64,000 nt of DNA. Source: Rikenellaceae bacterium. Its GTDB lineage: Bacteria > Bacteroidota > Bacteroidia > Bacteroidales > Rikenellaceae. The stretch covers positions 28,787 to 92,786 of the forward strand of contig SUZO01000007.1 in the NCBI GenBank assembly GCA_015059805.1, written 5' to 3'. Numbering within the stretch: the first letter of the stretch is position 1; each line of letters starts with the position of its first letter. Under the pieces are notes generated by a model that saw only the letters and a list, made by a program, of their open reading frames with translations, did not search any database and was not told where the DNA came from. Of this stretch, positions 52,874 to 60,888 are shown one piece after another. Position numbers and translations under genes: made by a program.

Positions 52874-53758
52874 ATGAGTGAAAAGAGAACTATACCAGCT
52901 TCGGAACTCATTATAAATGAGGATGGTACAATATTCCACCTACACCTTCTCCCAGAGCAGATTGCAGACATCGTCATGCTGGTTGGCGATCCAGGTCGTG
53001 TGGAGATGATTGCTTCATTCTTTGACAGTCGTGAATGCGAGGTCTCAAACCGCGAGTTTAAGACCATTACCGGTAACTACAAGGGCAAACGTATGACTGT
53101 ACTCTCAACAGGTATCGGCATTGGAAACATAGACATCTGTGTTACAGAGCTTGATGCCCTGGCAAACATAGATTTTACTACTCGCCAAGTTAAGGACCAG
53201 TTCCGCCAACTTACCCTTGTACGCCTCGGTACTTCTGGCGCATTGCAGGCAGATATTAAGGTTGGCGAGGCAATTTTTGCCAAGACCTCAGTTGGTTTTG
53301 ACGGTCTATTAAACTACTATGCGGGCAGAAACGATGTTTGCGACCTTAATATTGAGAGGGCATTTATTGAGCATACAGGTTGGAACGAGCTACTTCCAAA
53401 GCCTTACTTTATTGATGCCGACCCATCACTTGCCAATCTATTTAAGGATGTTACACGTGAGGGTATCACCATCGCCGCTCCTGGATTCTACGCGCCACAG
53501 GGTCGTTGGGTACGCCTTCAGCCTGTAGACCTTAATCTTAACGAGAAGATTGAGTCGTTTGAGTATAAGGGTCGCAAGATTACCAACTTTGAAATGGAGA
53601 GTTCTGCTCTTGCAGGCATGGCAGCTCTTATGGGACATAAGGCGGCGACTATATGCACAATCATTGCTCAGCGCATCGCCCTGGATGCATGCACCGACTA
53701 CAAGCCATTTGTACGTCAGATGATTGCTACTGCACTTGACAAACTTGCAACACTATAG
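52874..53758 (+). CDS. Nucleoside phosphorylase (uridine phosphorylase-like)
   Basis: A 294-aa PNP/UDP-family enzyme that splits nucleosides with phosphate. The phosphate-binding GDPGRVEMIA lies near residue 38, LVRLGTSGALQ carries the second phosphate contact, and TNFEMESSALAGMAALMGH contains the ribose-binding glutamate of the family. The overall plan resembles uridine phosphorylase, but base preference is not certain. dnaN begins 33 bp downstream. Confidence 0.85.
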   Translation: MSEKRTIPASELIINEDGTIFHLHLLPEQIADIVMLVGDPGRVEMIASFFDSRECEVSNREFKTITGNYKGKRMTVLSTGIGIGNIDICVTELDALANIDFTTRQVKDQFRQLTLVRLGTSGALQADIKVGEAIFAKTSVGFDGLLNYYAGRNDVCDLNIERAFIEHTGWNELLPKPYFIDADPSLANLFKDVTREGITIAAPGFYAPQGRWVRLQPVDLNLNEKIESFEYKGRKITNFEMESSALAGMAALMGHKAATICTIIAQRIALDACTDYKPFVRQMIATALDKLATL

Positions 53759-53791
53759 AGAATAATACTAAACAAATAAAACAACAGAAAG

Positions 53792-54916
53792 ATGAAATTT
53801 ACAGTATCAAGTTCTGCGCTTTTGTCTGTACTCTCTACAACAGGCAAAGCTATCAACAACAAGAGTTCACTTCCAATTCTTGAGCACTTCCTTATGGAGT
53901 TAAAGGATGGCGTTCTTCGCGTCACAGCTTCTGACTCCGAGACTACACTTGTCGGCACATTAGAGGTTGAGAATATCGAGCGTGAAGGTATGGTTGCGGC
54001 TCAGGCAAAGGTTCTGCTTGACGTGCTCAAAGAGTGTTCTGAGATGCCACTCACCTTTGATGTAGATGAGAATTCATGGGTAATCAATATTTCATGGCAC
54101 TCTGGTGGCTCTTCAATCCCTGGAGCAAACCCTGTAAGCTATCCTACAAGCAAAACCCTTGCAGATGACAAGACCGAGATAACACTTGACGTTGATACCC
54201 TTATCAATGGTATTAACAAGACCATCTTCGCAACTGCTGACGATGAGTTCAAGCCTATGATGAACGGTATCTTCTTCAACATTGAGCAGAGTGGTATCAC
54301 ATACGTAGCTACCGATGCTCGTAAGTTGGTTAAGCATACTGCCGAGCTACAGTGCAACACCACCGCATCATTCATTCTGCCTAAGAAGCCAGCAAACCTT
54401 CTTAAGGCTATGCTTTTGAAAGAGGAGGAGGATGTAACTATCAGCTTTGACCAGAGCAATGCAATTTTTACCCTTAAGAACTACACCCTTGTTTGTCGTC
54501 TTATTGAGGGCAACTATCCAAACTATAATGTTGTTATCCCTGCAGCTAACCCAAATAAGATGCTCATTGACCGCGTTGAGTTCCTTAATAGTATCAAGCG
54601 TGTGGCTGTGTGTGCAAACTCTGCTACAAACCTTATCCGTCTTGACATTGCAGACAACAAGCTCACCCTTAATGCTCAGGATACTAACTTCTATGTATCA
54701 GCAAATGAGACTGTAAACTGCTCTTATGACGGTCAGCCAATCTCTATCGGCTTTAAGTCTGGTTTCCTTGTAGAGGTACTTACAAATATTGAGACACCAA
54801 CCGTTCTTGTTGAGCTTGCTGACTCTTCACGAGCAGGTGTATTCAAGCCAGTGTACGATGACGTTCAGAGCACATCTACTCTGATGCTCATCATGCCGAT
54901 GGTAATTAGTGCATAG
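53792..54916 (+). CDS. dnaN: DNA polymerase III beta subunit (sliding clamp)
   Basis: A 374-aa clamp with three similar domains. It starts MKFTVSSSALLSVLSTTGKAINNKSSLPILEHFLMEL, shows ATDARKLVKHT at the end of domain two, and ends DDVQSTSTLMLIMPMVIS, close to the usual C-terminal Met-Pro-hydrophobic signature. It encircles DNA and tethers polymerase III. An exonuclease gene follows at once, giving a small replication cluster. dnaA is not next to it here. Confidence 0.97.
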   Translation: MKFTVSSSALLSVLSTTGKAINNKSSLPILEHFLMELKDGVLRVTASDSETTLVGTLEVENIEREGMVAAQAKVLLDVLKECSEMPLTFDVDENSWVINISWHSGGSSIPGANPVSYPTSKTLADDKTEITLDVDTLINGINKTIFATADDEFKPMMNGIFFNIEQSGITYVATDARKLVKHTAELQCNTTASFILPKKPANLLKAMLLKEEEDVTISFDQSNAIFTLKNYTLVCRLIEGNYPNYNVVIPAANPNKMLIDRVEFLNSIKRVAVCANSATNLIRLDIADNKLTLNAQDTNFYVSANETVNCSYDGQPISIGFKSGFLVEVLTNIETPTVLVELADSSRAGVFKPVYDDVQSTSTLMLIMPMVISA

Positions 54917-54917
54917 T

Positions 54918-55688
54918 ATGAAGTTAAATCTTAAAAGACCGATAATCTTCTTTGACTTGGAGACTACCGGTACTGACACATCTAAGGACCGAATTGTTGA
55001 GATTTCAATGGTTAAGGTCTCACCTGATGGGGAGAAGACGATTAAAACACGCCGTCTAAATCCTGAGATGCCTATACCTGCTGAGGCTACAGAGGTACAT
55101 CACATCACCGATGAGGATGTTAAGGATTGCCCAACCTTTAAGCAGATTGCAAAGTCGCTCAAGGCATTTATGGAGGGTTGTGATTTTGGAGGTTTTAACT
55201 CTAATCGCTTTGACCTACCAGTGCTTGTCGAGGAGTTTATGCGTGCGGGAGTCGATGTAGACTTCCGCAAGCCTCGCTATATAGATGTTCAGAATATATT
55301 TCATAAGAAGGAGGAGCGAACCCTCTCAGCCGCCTATCGTTTCTACTGCAATAAGGAGCTTGGCGATGCTGCCCATGGCGCTGAGGCGGACACTCTTGCA
55401 ACTTACGAGGTGCTTCTTGGTCAGTTAGAGCGATATGACGACCTCCAGAATGATGTTGAGTTCCTTGCTCAATACTCTACTCGCAACCAGACTGCAGACT
55501 TTGCAGGTCGTATAGCATACAACGAGCAGGGCGAGGAGATTTTCACCTTCGGAAAGTATAAAGGTCGTGTAGTGGCAGAGGTTTTTAATGAGGAACCAAA
55601 CTACTATGACTGGATGATGAAGGGTGATTTCCCTCAGTACACAAAGAAGATAATTACAGAGATAAAACTCAGAAATAGAAAGTTTTAG
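54918..55688 (+). CDS. DEDDh 3'-5' exonuclease (DNA polymerase III epsilon-like)
   Basis: A 256-aa exonuclease. The ATG at 54918 is used, one base after the dnaN stop; a GTG at 54909 is also in frame. Catalytic acids are D13 and E15 in FFDLETTG, an aspartate in NSNRFDLPVL, and the HGAEADT motif carrying the catalytic histidine and last aspartate. The C-terminal ~70 residues (GEEIFTFGKYKGRVVAEV) form an extra domain found in Bacteroidetes exonucleases of this type. It may be the proofreading subunit or a separate repair exonuclease. Adjacency to dnaN favours a link to replication. Confidence 0.88.
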   Translation: MKLNLKRPIIFFDLETTGTDTSKDRIVEISMVKVSPDGEKTIKTRRLNPEMPIPAEATEVHHITDEDVKDCPTFKQIAKSLKAFMEGCDFGGFNSNRFDLPVLVEEFMRAGVDVDFRKPRYIDVQNIFHKKEERTLSAAYRFYCNKELGDAAHGAEADTLATYEVLLGQLERYDDLQNDVEFLAQYSTRNQTADFAGRIAYNEQGEEIFTFGKYKGRVVAEVFNEEPNYYDWMMKGDFPQYTKKIITEIKLRNRKF

Positions 55689-55697
55689 GCTAACAAG

Positions 55698-57554
55698 ATG
55701 ATTAAACGAATCAGCATTGCAGCTCTTGCACTTGCGCTCTGTTGCGGAGTATCCTCTGCGCAGAACGAGCAGATTGTCTACATTGACGGCGTTAAATATG
55801 CAGTCTATACCGTGGTCAAGGGCGATACTCTCTACTCGCTCTCAAAGCGATATAATGTAACCATAGACCAACTCACTGCAGCTAATCCTTCTCTATCTGA
55901 AGGACTTAAAGCGGGACAGAATATCAAAATTCCACAGAGAGCCGCTACTACAGAGAAGAGCAAAAAGAGCGCTAAGCGTAACAAGAAGCTATTTCGTAAC
56001 TACATTGTCCGCAAGGGCGATACAATGTACTCCATTGCACGAGTGTATGGAGTCTCTGTAGCTACACTAATGGCTGACAATAGCAATATTGACCCAGCGC
56101 ACCTTGCAGTAGGGCAGACCCTTCTTATCCGCCGTAGTGAGATAGGAACAGTGACCGAGCAGGACAATCGCAATCAGATTGAGGAGCATAAGAATGCAAT
56201 GAATAGCGTTGCCAATCAACAATATAGCTACCACGTAGTTCATAGCGGTGAGGATGCAACGACTATCGCTAAAAAATTCAACACTACAGTTGAAACACTA
56301 CTCTCAATGAACGGTTTTGACTCAGAGCAGAGGATTCGTGAGGGTTTAATCATCAAAGTTCCAAAGCCTCAAGCATCTGAGTTTACCCCAGAGCAGAGTT
56401 CTGATGCTACACCTGCTGACACTCTACCACAACAGAGTGCTCAGAGCAGTAAGTTCAAGGCTCTGGCAGCTACTGAGCGTGCAGAGGTAGCTCTTATGCT
56501 ACCACTCACAACATCTGAGCGCCGACAGACAAACTATATAGACTTCTATCAAGGTTTTCTGCTTGGCGCAAATCAGTTACGACTCAGCGGTTATCAGTCA
56601 CATATCCACCTTTATAACACTGCGCATGACAACGACAAGATTGCTCAGATTATTGACAGCGGAGAGCTCAAAGATATGAATCTTATCGTTGGTCCAGTGT
56701 ATGAGGATACCCTTATCCCCGTTGTTCGCCATGCCCAGAAGTGCTCTATACCAGTTGTATCTCCACTTGCAAACCTCACACATGCCGAGGGCGATAATCT
56801 CTTCCAGATGTCACCACGTGCAGAGAGTAAGTACAATAAGGTTAAGAATCTTTTTGATGGTAGCAATCGTGTTGTAGTTATCACATCCGACACTACAGAT
56901 AAGGATTTTGAGACAGAGGTCATGCAGATGCTCCAAGAGGTGCCATATACTACACATAAGTATATATATGAGCACCCATCAGTTATTGAGAAGCGTGAGA
57001 AGGCTCGTGCTCAGGGGGCAGAGGTAGCACCTTCGCCAAGCGACCTTTCGCCACTGATGGATAGCGAGCAGAACACTCTCTTTGTTATTCTTGCAGGCAC
57101 CGAGGTGGAGGTAGACCGCATTCTCGCAGCTTTAGCCTCTGCGAACATCTCCTTGACGGCACGCTCTATAAAGGTTGCTCCATATAGAGTCTTTGGAAAT
57201 AACAAGTGGAATAGATACCGAAATATTGACCGCTCTCTATTCTTCTCAAATAATGTGGTTATGCTCTCTACATACCACACCGACCGCAATATTGATAAGG
57301 TGGGTAAGTTTAGCGCAGAATACACTGCGGCTTTCGGTTCTCTACCATCACTATACGCCTACAGAGGTTATGATGCGGCGATGATTTTTATCCGTTCACT
57401 ATACGATAGCATTGAGCACAACCTTAGCGGTGAAAATTTTGCACCACTGCAGACCCCATACCACTTTATCCAAGACCCAAAGAGTGGTGTGCGCGTCAAT
57501 AGTGAGTGGATTAGGGTAAACTATAACAACAACTTTACAATTACAGCCGAGTAA
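55698..57554 (+). CDS. Exported protein with three LysM domains and a periplasmic-binding-like domain
   Basis: A 618-aa exported protein (signal to VSSAQ). Three LysM peptidoglycan-binding domains are clear: ~38-81 (YTVVKGDTLYSLSKRYNVT), ~102-145 (YIVRKGDTMYSIARVYGVS) and ~179-222 (YHVVHSGEDATTIAKKFNT). After a Ser/Gln-rich linker, residues ~260-618 look like a type-I periplasmic-binding fold (ALMLPLTTSERRQTNYIDFYQGFLLG, NLIVGPVYEDTLIPVV). That combination recalls LpoA-type regulators of peptidoglycan synthases, but a cell-wall role is inferred. It overlaps the rex ATG by one base. Confidence 0.85.
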   Translation: MIKRISIAALALALCCGVSSAQNEQIVYIDGVKYAVYTVVKGDTLYSLSKRYNVTIDQLTAANPSLSEGLKAGQNIKIPQRAATTEKSKKSAKRNKKLFRNYIVRKGDTMYSIARVYGVSVATLMADNSNIDPAHLAVGQTLLIRRSEIGTVTEQDNRNQIEEHKNAMNSVANQQYSYHVVHSGEDATTIAKKFNTTVETLLSMNGFDSEQRIREGLIIKVPKPQASEFTPEQSSDATPADTLPQQSAQSSKFKALAATERAEVALMLPLTTSERRQTNYIDFYQGFLLGANQLRLSGYQSHIHLYNTAHDNDKIAQIIDSGELKDMNLIVGPVYEDTLIPVVRHAQKCSIPVVSPLANLTHAEGDNLFQMSPRAESKYNKVKNLFDGSNRVVVITSDTTDKDFETEVMQMLQEVPYTTHKYIYEHPSVIEKREKARAQGAEVAPSPSDLSPLMDSEQNTLFVILAGTEVEVDRILAALASANISLTARSIKVAPYRVFGNNKWNRYRNIDRSLFFSNNVVMLSTYHTDRNIDKVGKFSAEYTAAFGSLPSLYAYRGYDAAMIFIRSLYDSIEHNLSGENFAPLQTPYHFIQDPKSGVRVNSEWIRVNYNNNFTITAE

Positions 57555-58207
57555 TGCCAAATTTTCCGACAAATATTCCCGAAAAGACCATTGAGCGACT
57601 AAGTGAATATCGTCGCACACTGCTTAAGTATCATCGTCAGGGCGTAACCCACATCTTTTCACATGTTCTTGCTGGTATCCATGGTATTACAGCCGTACAG
57701 GTGCGACGTGACCTTATGCTTATTGGCTTTACGAGTGATGCAAAGAGGGGATATGACGTTGGTGTGCTGATTGAATTTATAAACAACATTCTCTATGGCG
57801 AAACTACTACTAATATTGCAGTAATCGGCATGGGACACCTCGGTCAGGCGATAACTAAGTATTTTAACAGCAAGCAGTTAAAGCTAAAAATCACTGCAGC
57901 CTTTGATATAGACCCTTCAAAGGTCGGTCAAACTATTGACGAGATTCCATGTTATGCCATGAGCGACTTTGAGCAGGTGATGGAGAATAACGATATTAGC
58001 ATTGTCATCCTCTCGCTGCCCGCTAAGGCTGCCACAGAACTTGTTGTTCCAATAATCAACGCAGGTATTAAGGGTGTGCTAAACTTTACCTCCGCACCAC
58101 TTAACTTTCCGCAGGGTATCGTTGTTGAGAACTATGATATTACTACCATTCTTGAGAAGGTGGCATACTTTGTTAAGGCTGCCGAGGAGAATGAGGCTAA
58201 CCAATAA
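57554..58207 (+). CDS. rex: Redox-sensing transcriptional repressor Rex
   Basis: A 217-aa regulator with an N-terminal winged helix (residues ~10-80, IPEKTIERLSEYRRTLLKYH, ITAVQVRRDLMLIG) and a Rossmann domain with the dinucleotide motif AVIGMGHLGQA near residue 90. Rex binds DNA when NADH is low and releases it at high NADH, controlling fermentation and respiration genes. The C-terminal domain-swapped helix (YDITTILEKVAYFVKAAEE) is present. The ATG overlaps the LysM gene stop. Confidence 0.94.
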   Translation: MPNFPTNIPEKTIERLSEYRRTLLKYHRQGVTHIFSHVLAGIHGITAVQVRRDLMLIGFTSDAKRGYDVGVLIEFINNILYGETTTNIAVIGMGHLGQAITKYFNSKQLKLKITAAFDIDPSKVGQTIDEIPCYAMSDFEQVMENNDISIVILSLPAKAATELVVPIINAGIKGVLNFTSAPLNFPQGIVVENYDITTILEKVAYFVKAAEENEANQ

Positions 58208-58212
58208 GTTAT

Positions 58213-58935
58213 ATGCAGACACTCTTCGGCTTTAATTCTCTTCCACTTATAAAGCACGCTGTCGCTACTGTAGGTTCATACGATGGGGTGCATATAGGAC
58301 ATAAAGTGCTTATTGAGCAGGTTATTAGAAGAGCTAAGCTTCGTGGTGGGGAGAGTGTTGTACTCACCTTTGAACCACATCCAAGAATTACTTTGGGTCA
58401 AGATGAGGGTCTTAAGCTTCTAACCACAGCTGAGGAGAAGGGGCAGATATTGGAGAGCTTAGGCGTTGATTATATGCTTATTATCCCATTTGACAGAGCC
58501 TTTAGTCGCCTTACACATGAGCAGTTTATCTCTGAATATTTGATTGATAAGCTGCATATTGAGGAACTTGTAGTTGGATATAATCACCACTTTGGACACA
58601 ATAAGGGTGGCGATTATAACTTTCTGACAACTCAAGGTCTTGAGGTTACACGCATAGATCAGCAGTTGGTCGAGAACAACAAAGTCAGCTCAACAATCAT
58701 CCGTTCAACAATAGAGCGTGGTGACATGTACACTGCAAATCAGCTATTAGGACACACCTATCTAATAATCGGCACAAGTGACAATAATGGCTTTGTTGCA
58801 ACCGATAGTTACAAGCTACTGCCACCTTTAGGTAGTTATAGAGCAGTTATAGATGGATCAGATGGTGAAATTCGTGTAGTTGAGGGTGGTTTGCACTGCT
58901 CTGTAGAGAACAAACTGATAACTATTGAGATATGA
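58213..58935 (+). CDS. FAD synthetase-like protein with shortened riboflavin-kinase domain
   Basis: A 240-aa RibF-like protein. The N-terminal FMN adenylyltransferase domain is intact: VGSYDGVHIGH (nucleotide-binding loop), LTFEPHPRITLG, VVGYNHHFGHNKGGD and the NNKVSSTIIRSTIERGD motif. Bifunctional RibF proteins run to about 300 residues with a kinase domain holding a G-x-P-T-A-N motif. Here only ~60 residues follow (LGHTYLIIGT... KLLPPLGSYRAVI) and that motif is absent. It may therefore only make FAD from FMN, or be a degenerate paralogue. It overlaps the thioesterase gene by 4 bp. Confidence 0.82.
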   Translation: MQTLFGFNSLPLIKHAVATVGSYDGVHIGHKVLIEQVIRRAKLRGGESVVLTFEPHPRITLGQDEGLKLLTTAEEKGQILESLGVDYMLIIPFDRAFSRLTHEQFISEYLIDKLHIEELVVGYNHHFGHNKGGDYNFLTTQGLEVTRIDQQLVENNKVSSTIIRSTIERGDMYTANQLLGHTYLIIGTSDNNGFVATDSYKLLPPLGSYRAVIDGSDGEIRVVEGGLHCSVENKLITIEI

Positions 58936-59339
58936 TAACTTACGACACAAAAATTCGTGTTCTTTACCGTGACACCGACAAGATGGGCGTGGTCTATCAT
59001 GCAAACTATATAGTCTTTTACGAGGCTGCACGCAATGAGATGTTCCGTGCTATAGGTCTACCATACACAATGCTTGAGCAGATGAATATCGTTATGCCAA
59101 TCGTAGAGGTGGAGTCTAAATATAAAGCGCCGGCATACTATGACGACCTGCTAACTGTTCGCGCAACGATAAAGGAGTTGCCTGTTGTACGCGCTATTGT
59201 TGAGTATGAGGTCTTTAACGAGGCTGGGCAGCTACTCAATACAGGAAAGACCGTTCTTGGATATGTAAACACTGAGCGCATGAGACCTTGCCGCGCTCCA
59301 CAACAGTTTATAGATGAATTACAAAAGTACTTTGAGTAG
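58932..59339 (+). CDS. Acyl-CoA thioesterase, YbgC/FadM-like hotdog protein
   Basis: A 135-aa single hotdog-fold protein. The YbgC-type active-site segment is YRDTDKMGVVYHANYIVFYEAARNEMFR near the start, with the aspartate of DTDKMGVVYH as the expected catalytic residue. It should hydrolyse acyl-CoA thioesters. The exact substrate (short-chain or 4-hydroxybenzoyl-type) cannot be told. Its start overlaps the FAD synthetase stop (ATGA), and its end overlaps the YhhN-like gene by 26 bp. Confidence 0.9.
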   Translation: MITYDTKIRVLYRDTDKMGVVYHANYIVFYEAARNEMFRAIGLPYTMLEQMNIVMPIVEVESKYKAPAYYDDLLTVRATIKELPVVRAIVEYEVFNEAGQLLNTGKTVLGYVNTERMRPCRAPQQFIDELQKYFE

Positions 59340-59961
59340 GGTAGTTACTGCAGTAGTCTTTCTTCTGTTAGTTGCTATCTACTTCTTTCGCAAGCAGATA
59401 GGACTAACAAGTGAACTGATGCTTGATATAACTAAAACTGCCCCAGTGTTATCACTGAGCATCGCCACACTCTTTTGCAGTAACCGCAAACTTATTTCAC
59501 TCGCGCTACTACTATCCGCCGCTGGCGATTTAGCAGGTGAAAAGGGGGCATTTATTGCCCAAATTTCTCTATTCGCACTTGCTCATATTGTCTATATATT
59601 AGACTTTACCAAACTGGCAACATTTAATCGCAGGCGCTCCATTATAATCTCTCTTTGGGCTGTTGTAGTAGCAATATTCGGCATTTTTGTTATAGGTAAC
59701 ATTAACAGCTCACTGCTCAAGGTGGCATGTGCGCTCTATATGATTATCATCGGCACTATGGCAGCAACGACATTTGCCATCAATTCACGCTATCGCGCAC
59801 TCTATGTTATTGCAGCTCTGTTATTTGTCTTTTCAGATAGCTGCATTGCATGGAATAAGTTTGTTGAGCATTTTGCTGGTGCGGGAGTTGCAATAATGTC
59901 TACATATTTCGCTGCACAGGGACTCTTTGCGTGGTTGGCGACAAAGGAAGAGAAAAATTGA
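59314..59961 (+). CDS. YhhN/TMEM86-family membrane protein (lysoplasmalogenase-like)
   Basis: A 215-aa integral membrane protein with about eight hydrophobic segments. The family's polar motifs lie in the membrane: LLLSAAGDLAGE with an aspartate near the middle, and LFVFSDSCIAWNKF with a second aspartate near the end. TMEM86B/YhhN members hydrolyse the vinyl-ether bond of lysoplasmalogens. Plasmalogens occur in some anaerobes, but activity here is unproven. It overlaps the thioesterase gene by 26 bp, which supports co-translation. Confidence 0.82.
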   Translation: MNYKSTLSRVVTAVVFLLLVAIYFFRKQIGLTSELMLDITKTAPVLSLSIATLFCSNRKLISLALLLSAAGDLAGEKGAFIAQISLFALAHIVYILDFTKLATFNRRRSIIISLWAVVVAIFGIFVIGNINSSLLKVACALYMIIIGTMAATTFAINSRYRALYVIAALLFVFSDSCIAWNKFVEHFAGAGVAIMSTYFAAQGLFAWLATKEEKN

Positions 59962-60013
59962 TATAAATTTCTCACTCACCACTCTATAATAGTAGAACCA
60001 ACACCTCACTATT

Positions 60014-60757
60014 ATGGAGAGCATCTATGCACTAACCATCGCGATTCTACCCGTAGCAATTCTAATCTACTTGGTATTCAATAAAGATACCGAGAAAGAG
60101 CCGCTGAGAGAGCTATGGATTGCTATTGGTTTTGGAGTGGTCTCCTCTGTTATATCTCTCTGTATATCTCTACCATTTGCCCATTGGGAGCTATATATTA
60201 AAGAGCCCACAACTATTGCCGAGGCAGTGCGAATATCATTTTTTGGAGCAGCCATACCCGAAGAGATTGCAAAGATGATAATGCTATGGCTATTTATGCG
60301 CCGCTGCCGTGAGTATGACCAATATATGGATGGAATTATCTATGCTGTCTGCATATCATTGGGCTTTGCCGCTTTGGAGAATATTCTCTATGTAGTTCAA
60401 GATGACAGCTGGCTAAGCATAGGTATCGTCCGCGCCTTTACAGCCGTTCCTGGACACTACTGCACTGGTGTTATAATGGGATACTACTATTCAAAGGTGC
60501 GCCTAAGTCACTTTGCGACGCTAAAAGATAGGGTAATGATTCTACTTGCACCAATAGTTACACATGGCATATACGACTCTATCGTCTTTAGCGAATATAT
60601 CTTTCGTGATACAGAATCAGAGGGTGTAGCAGCTCTTATCTTGATACCTATTTTTATATACTTTGTCTACCGACTACACAAACATTGCATTGCTCGCATA
60701 GCTCAAACAGTAGAGCAAGATAGACTTGATATAGCGCTTAGAAACGGTTATAAGTAG
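60014..60757 (+). CDS. PrsW-family glutamic intramembrane protease
   Basis: A 247-aa multipass membrane protein. The four family motifs are present: IPEEIAK (E83/E84), GFAALENILYV (E122, N123), AVPGHYCTGVIMG (H148) and THGIYDS (H184, D188). PrsW in Bacillus cleaves an anti-sigma factor. Relatives (CAAX-like and APH-1-like fold) cut other membrane proteins, and the target here is unknown. It has a terminator directly after it and starts 52 bp after the YhhN-like gene. Confidence 0.9.
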   Translation: MESIYALTIAILPVAILIYLVFNKDTEKEPLRELWIAIGFGVVSSVISLCISLPFAHWELYIKEPTTIAEAVRISFFGAAIPEEIAKMIMLWLFMRRCREYDQYMDGIIYAVCISLGFAALENILYVVQDDSWLSIGIVRAFTAVPGHYCTGVIMGYYYSKVRLSHFATLKDRVMILLAPIVTHGIYDSIVFSEYIFRDTESEGVAALILIPIFIYFVYRLHKHCIARIAQTVEQDRLDIALRNGYK

Positions 60758-60762
60758 GATAA

Positions 60763-60795
60763 ATGGCAGAGCGATATTAGCTCTGTCATTTTTTG
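60763..60795 (+). terminator. Terminator after the PrsW gene
   Basis: ATGGCAGAGC (60763-60772) pairs with GCTCTGTCAT (60780-60789) across a 7-nt loop with one G-T pair, followed by a T-run to 60794. Confidence 0.9.
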
Positions 60796-60833
60796 TCTGC
60801 CATTTTGTCATAAAAAACTATTCAAAATCATAA

Positions 60834-60849
60834 TGGCACACCCTTTGAC
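60834..60849 (+). promoter_or_regulatory. Sigma-54-like -24/-12 element upstream of htpG
   Basis: TGGCACACCCTTTGAC keeps the TGGCAC and TTG boxes at the sigma-54 spacing, but the -12 GC is GA here. It starts 55 bp before the htpG ATG. No consensus TAnnTTTG box with a -33 element is seen in the 93-bp gap, and no CIRCE element. No enhancer-binding protein gene is in the window. Confidence 0.35.
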
Positions 60850-60888
60850 CAACATCTATTCAGTAAATAATTTAATTAACTATATACA

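Noticed and set aside
60796..60888. CIRCE/HrcA site upstream of htpG
   Set aside because: No TTAGCACTC inverted repeat is present.
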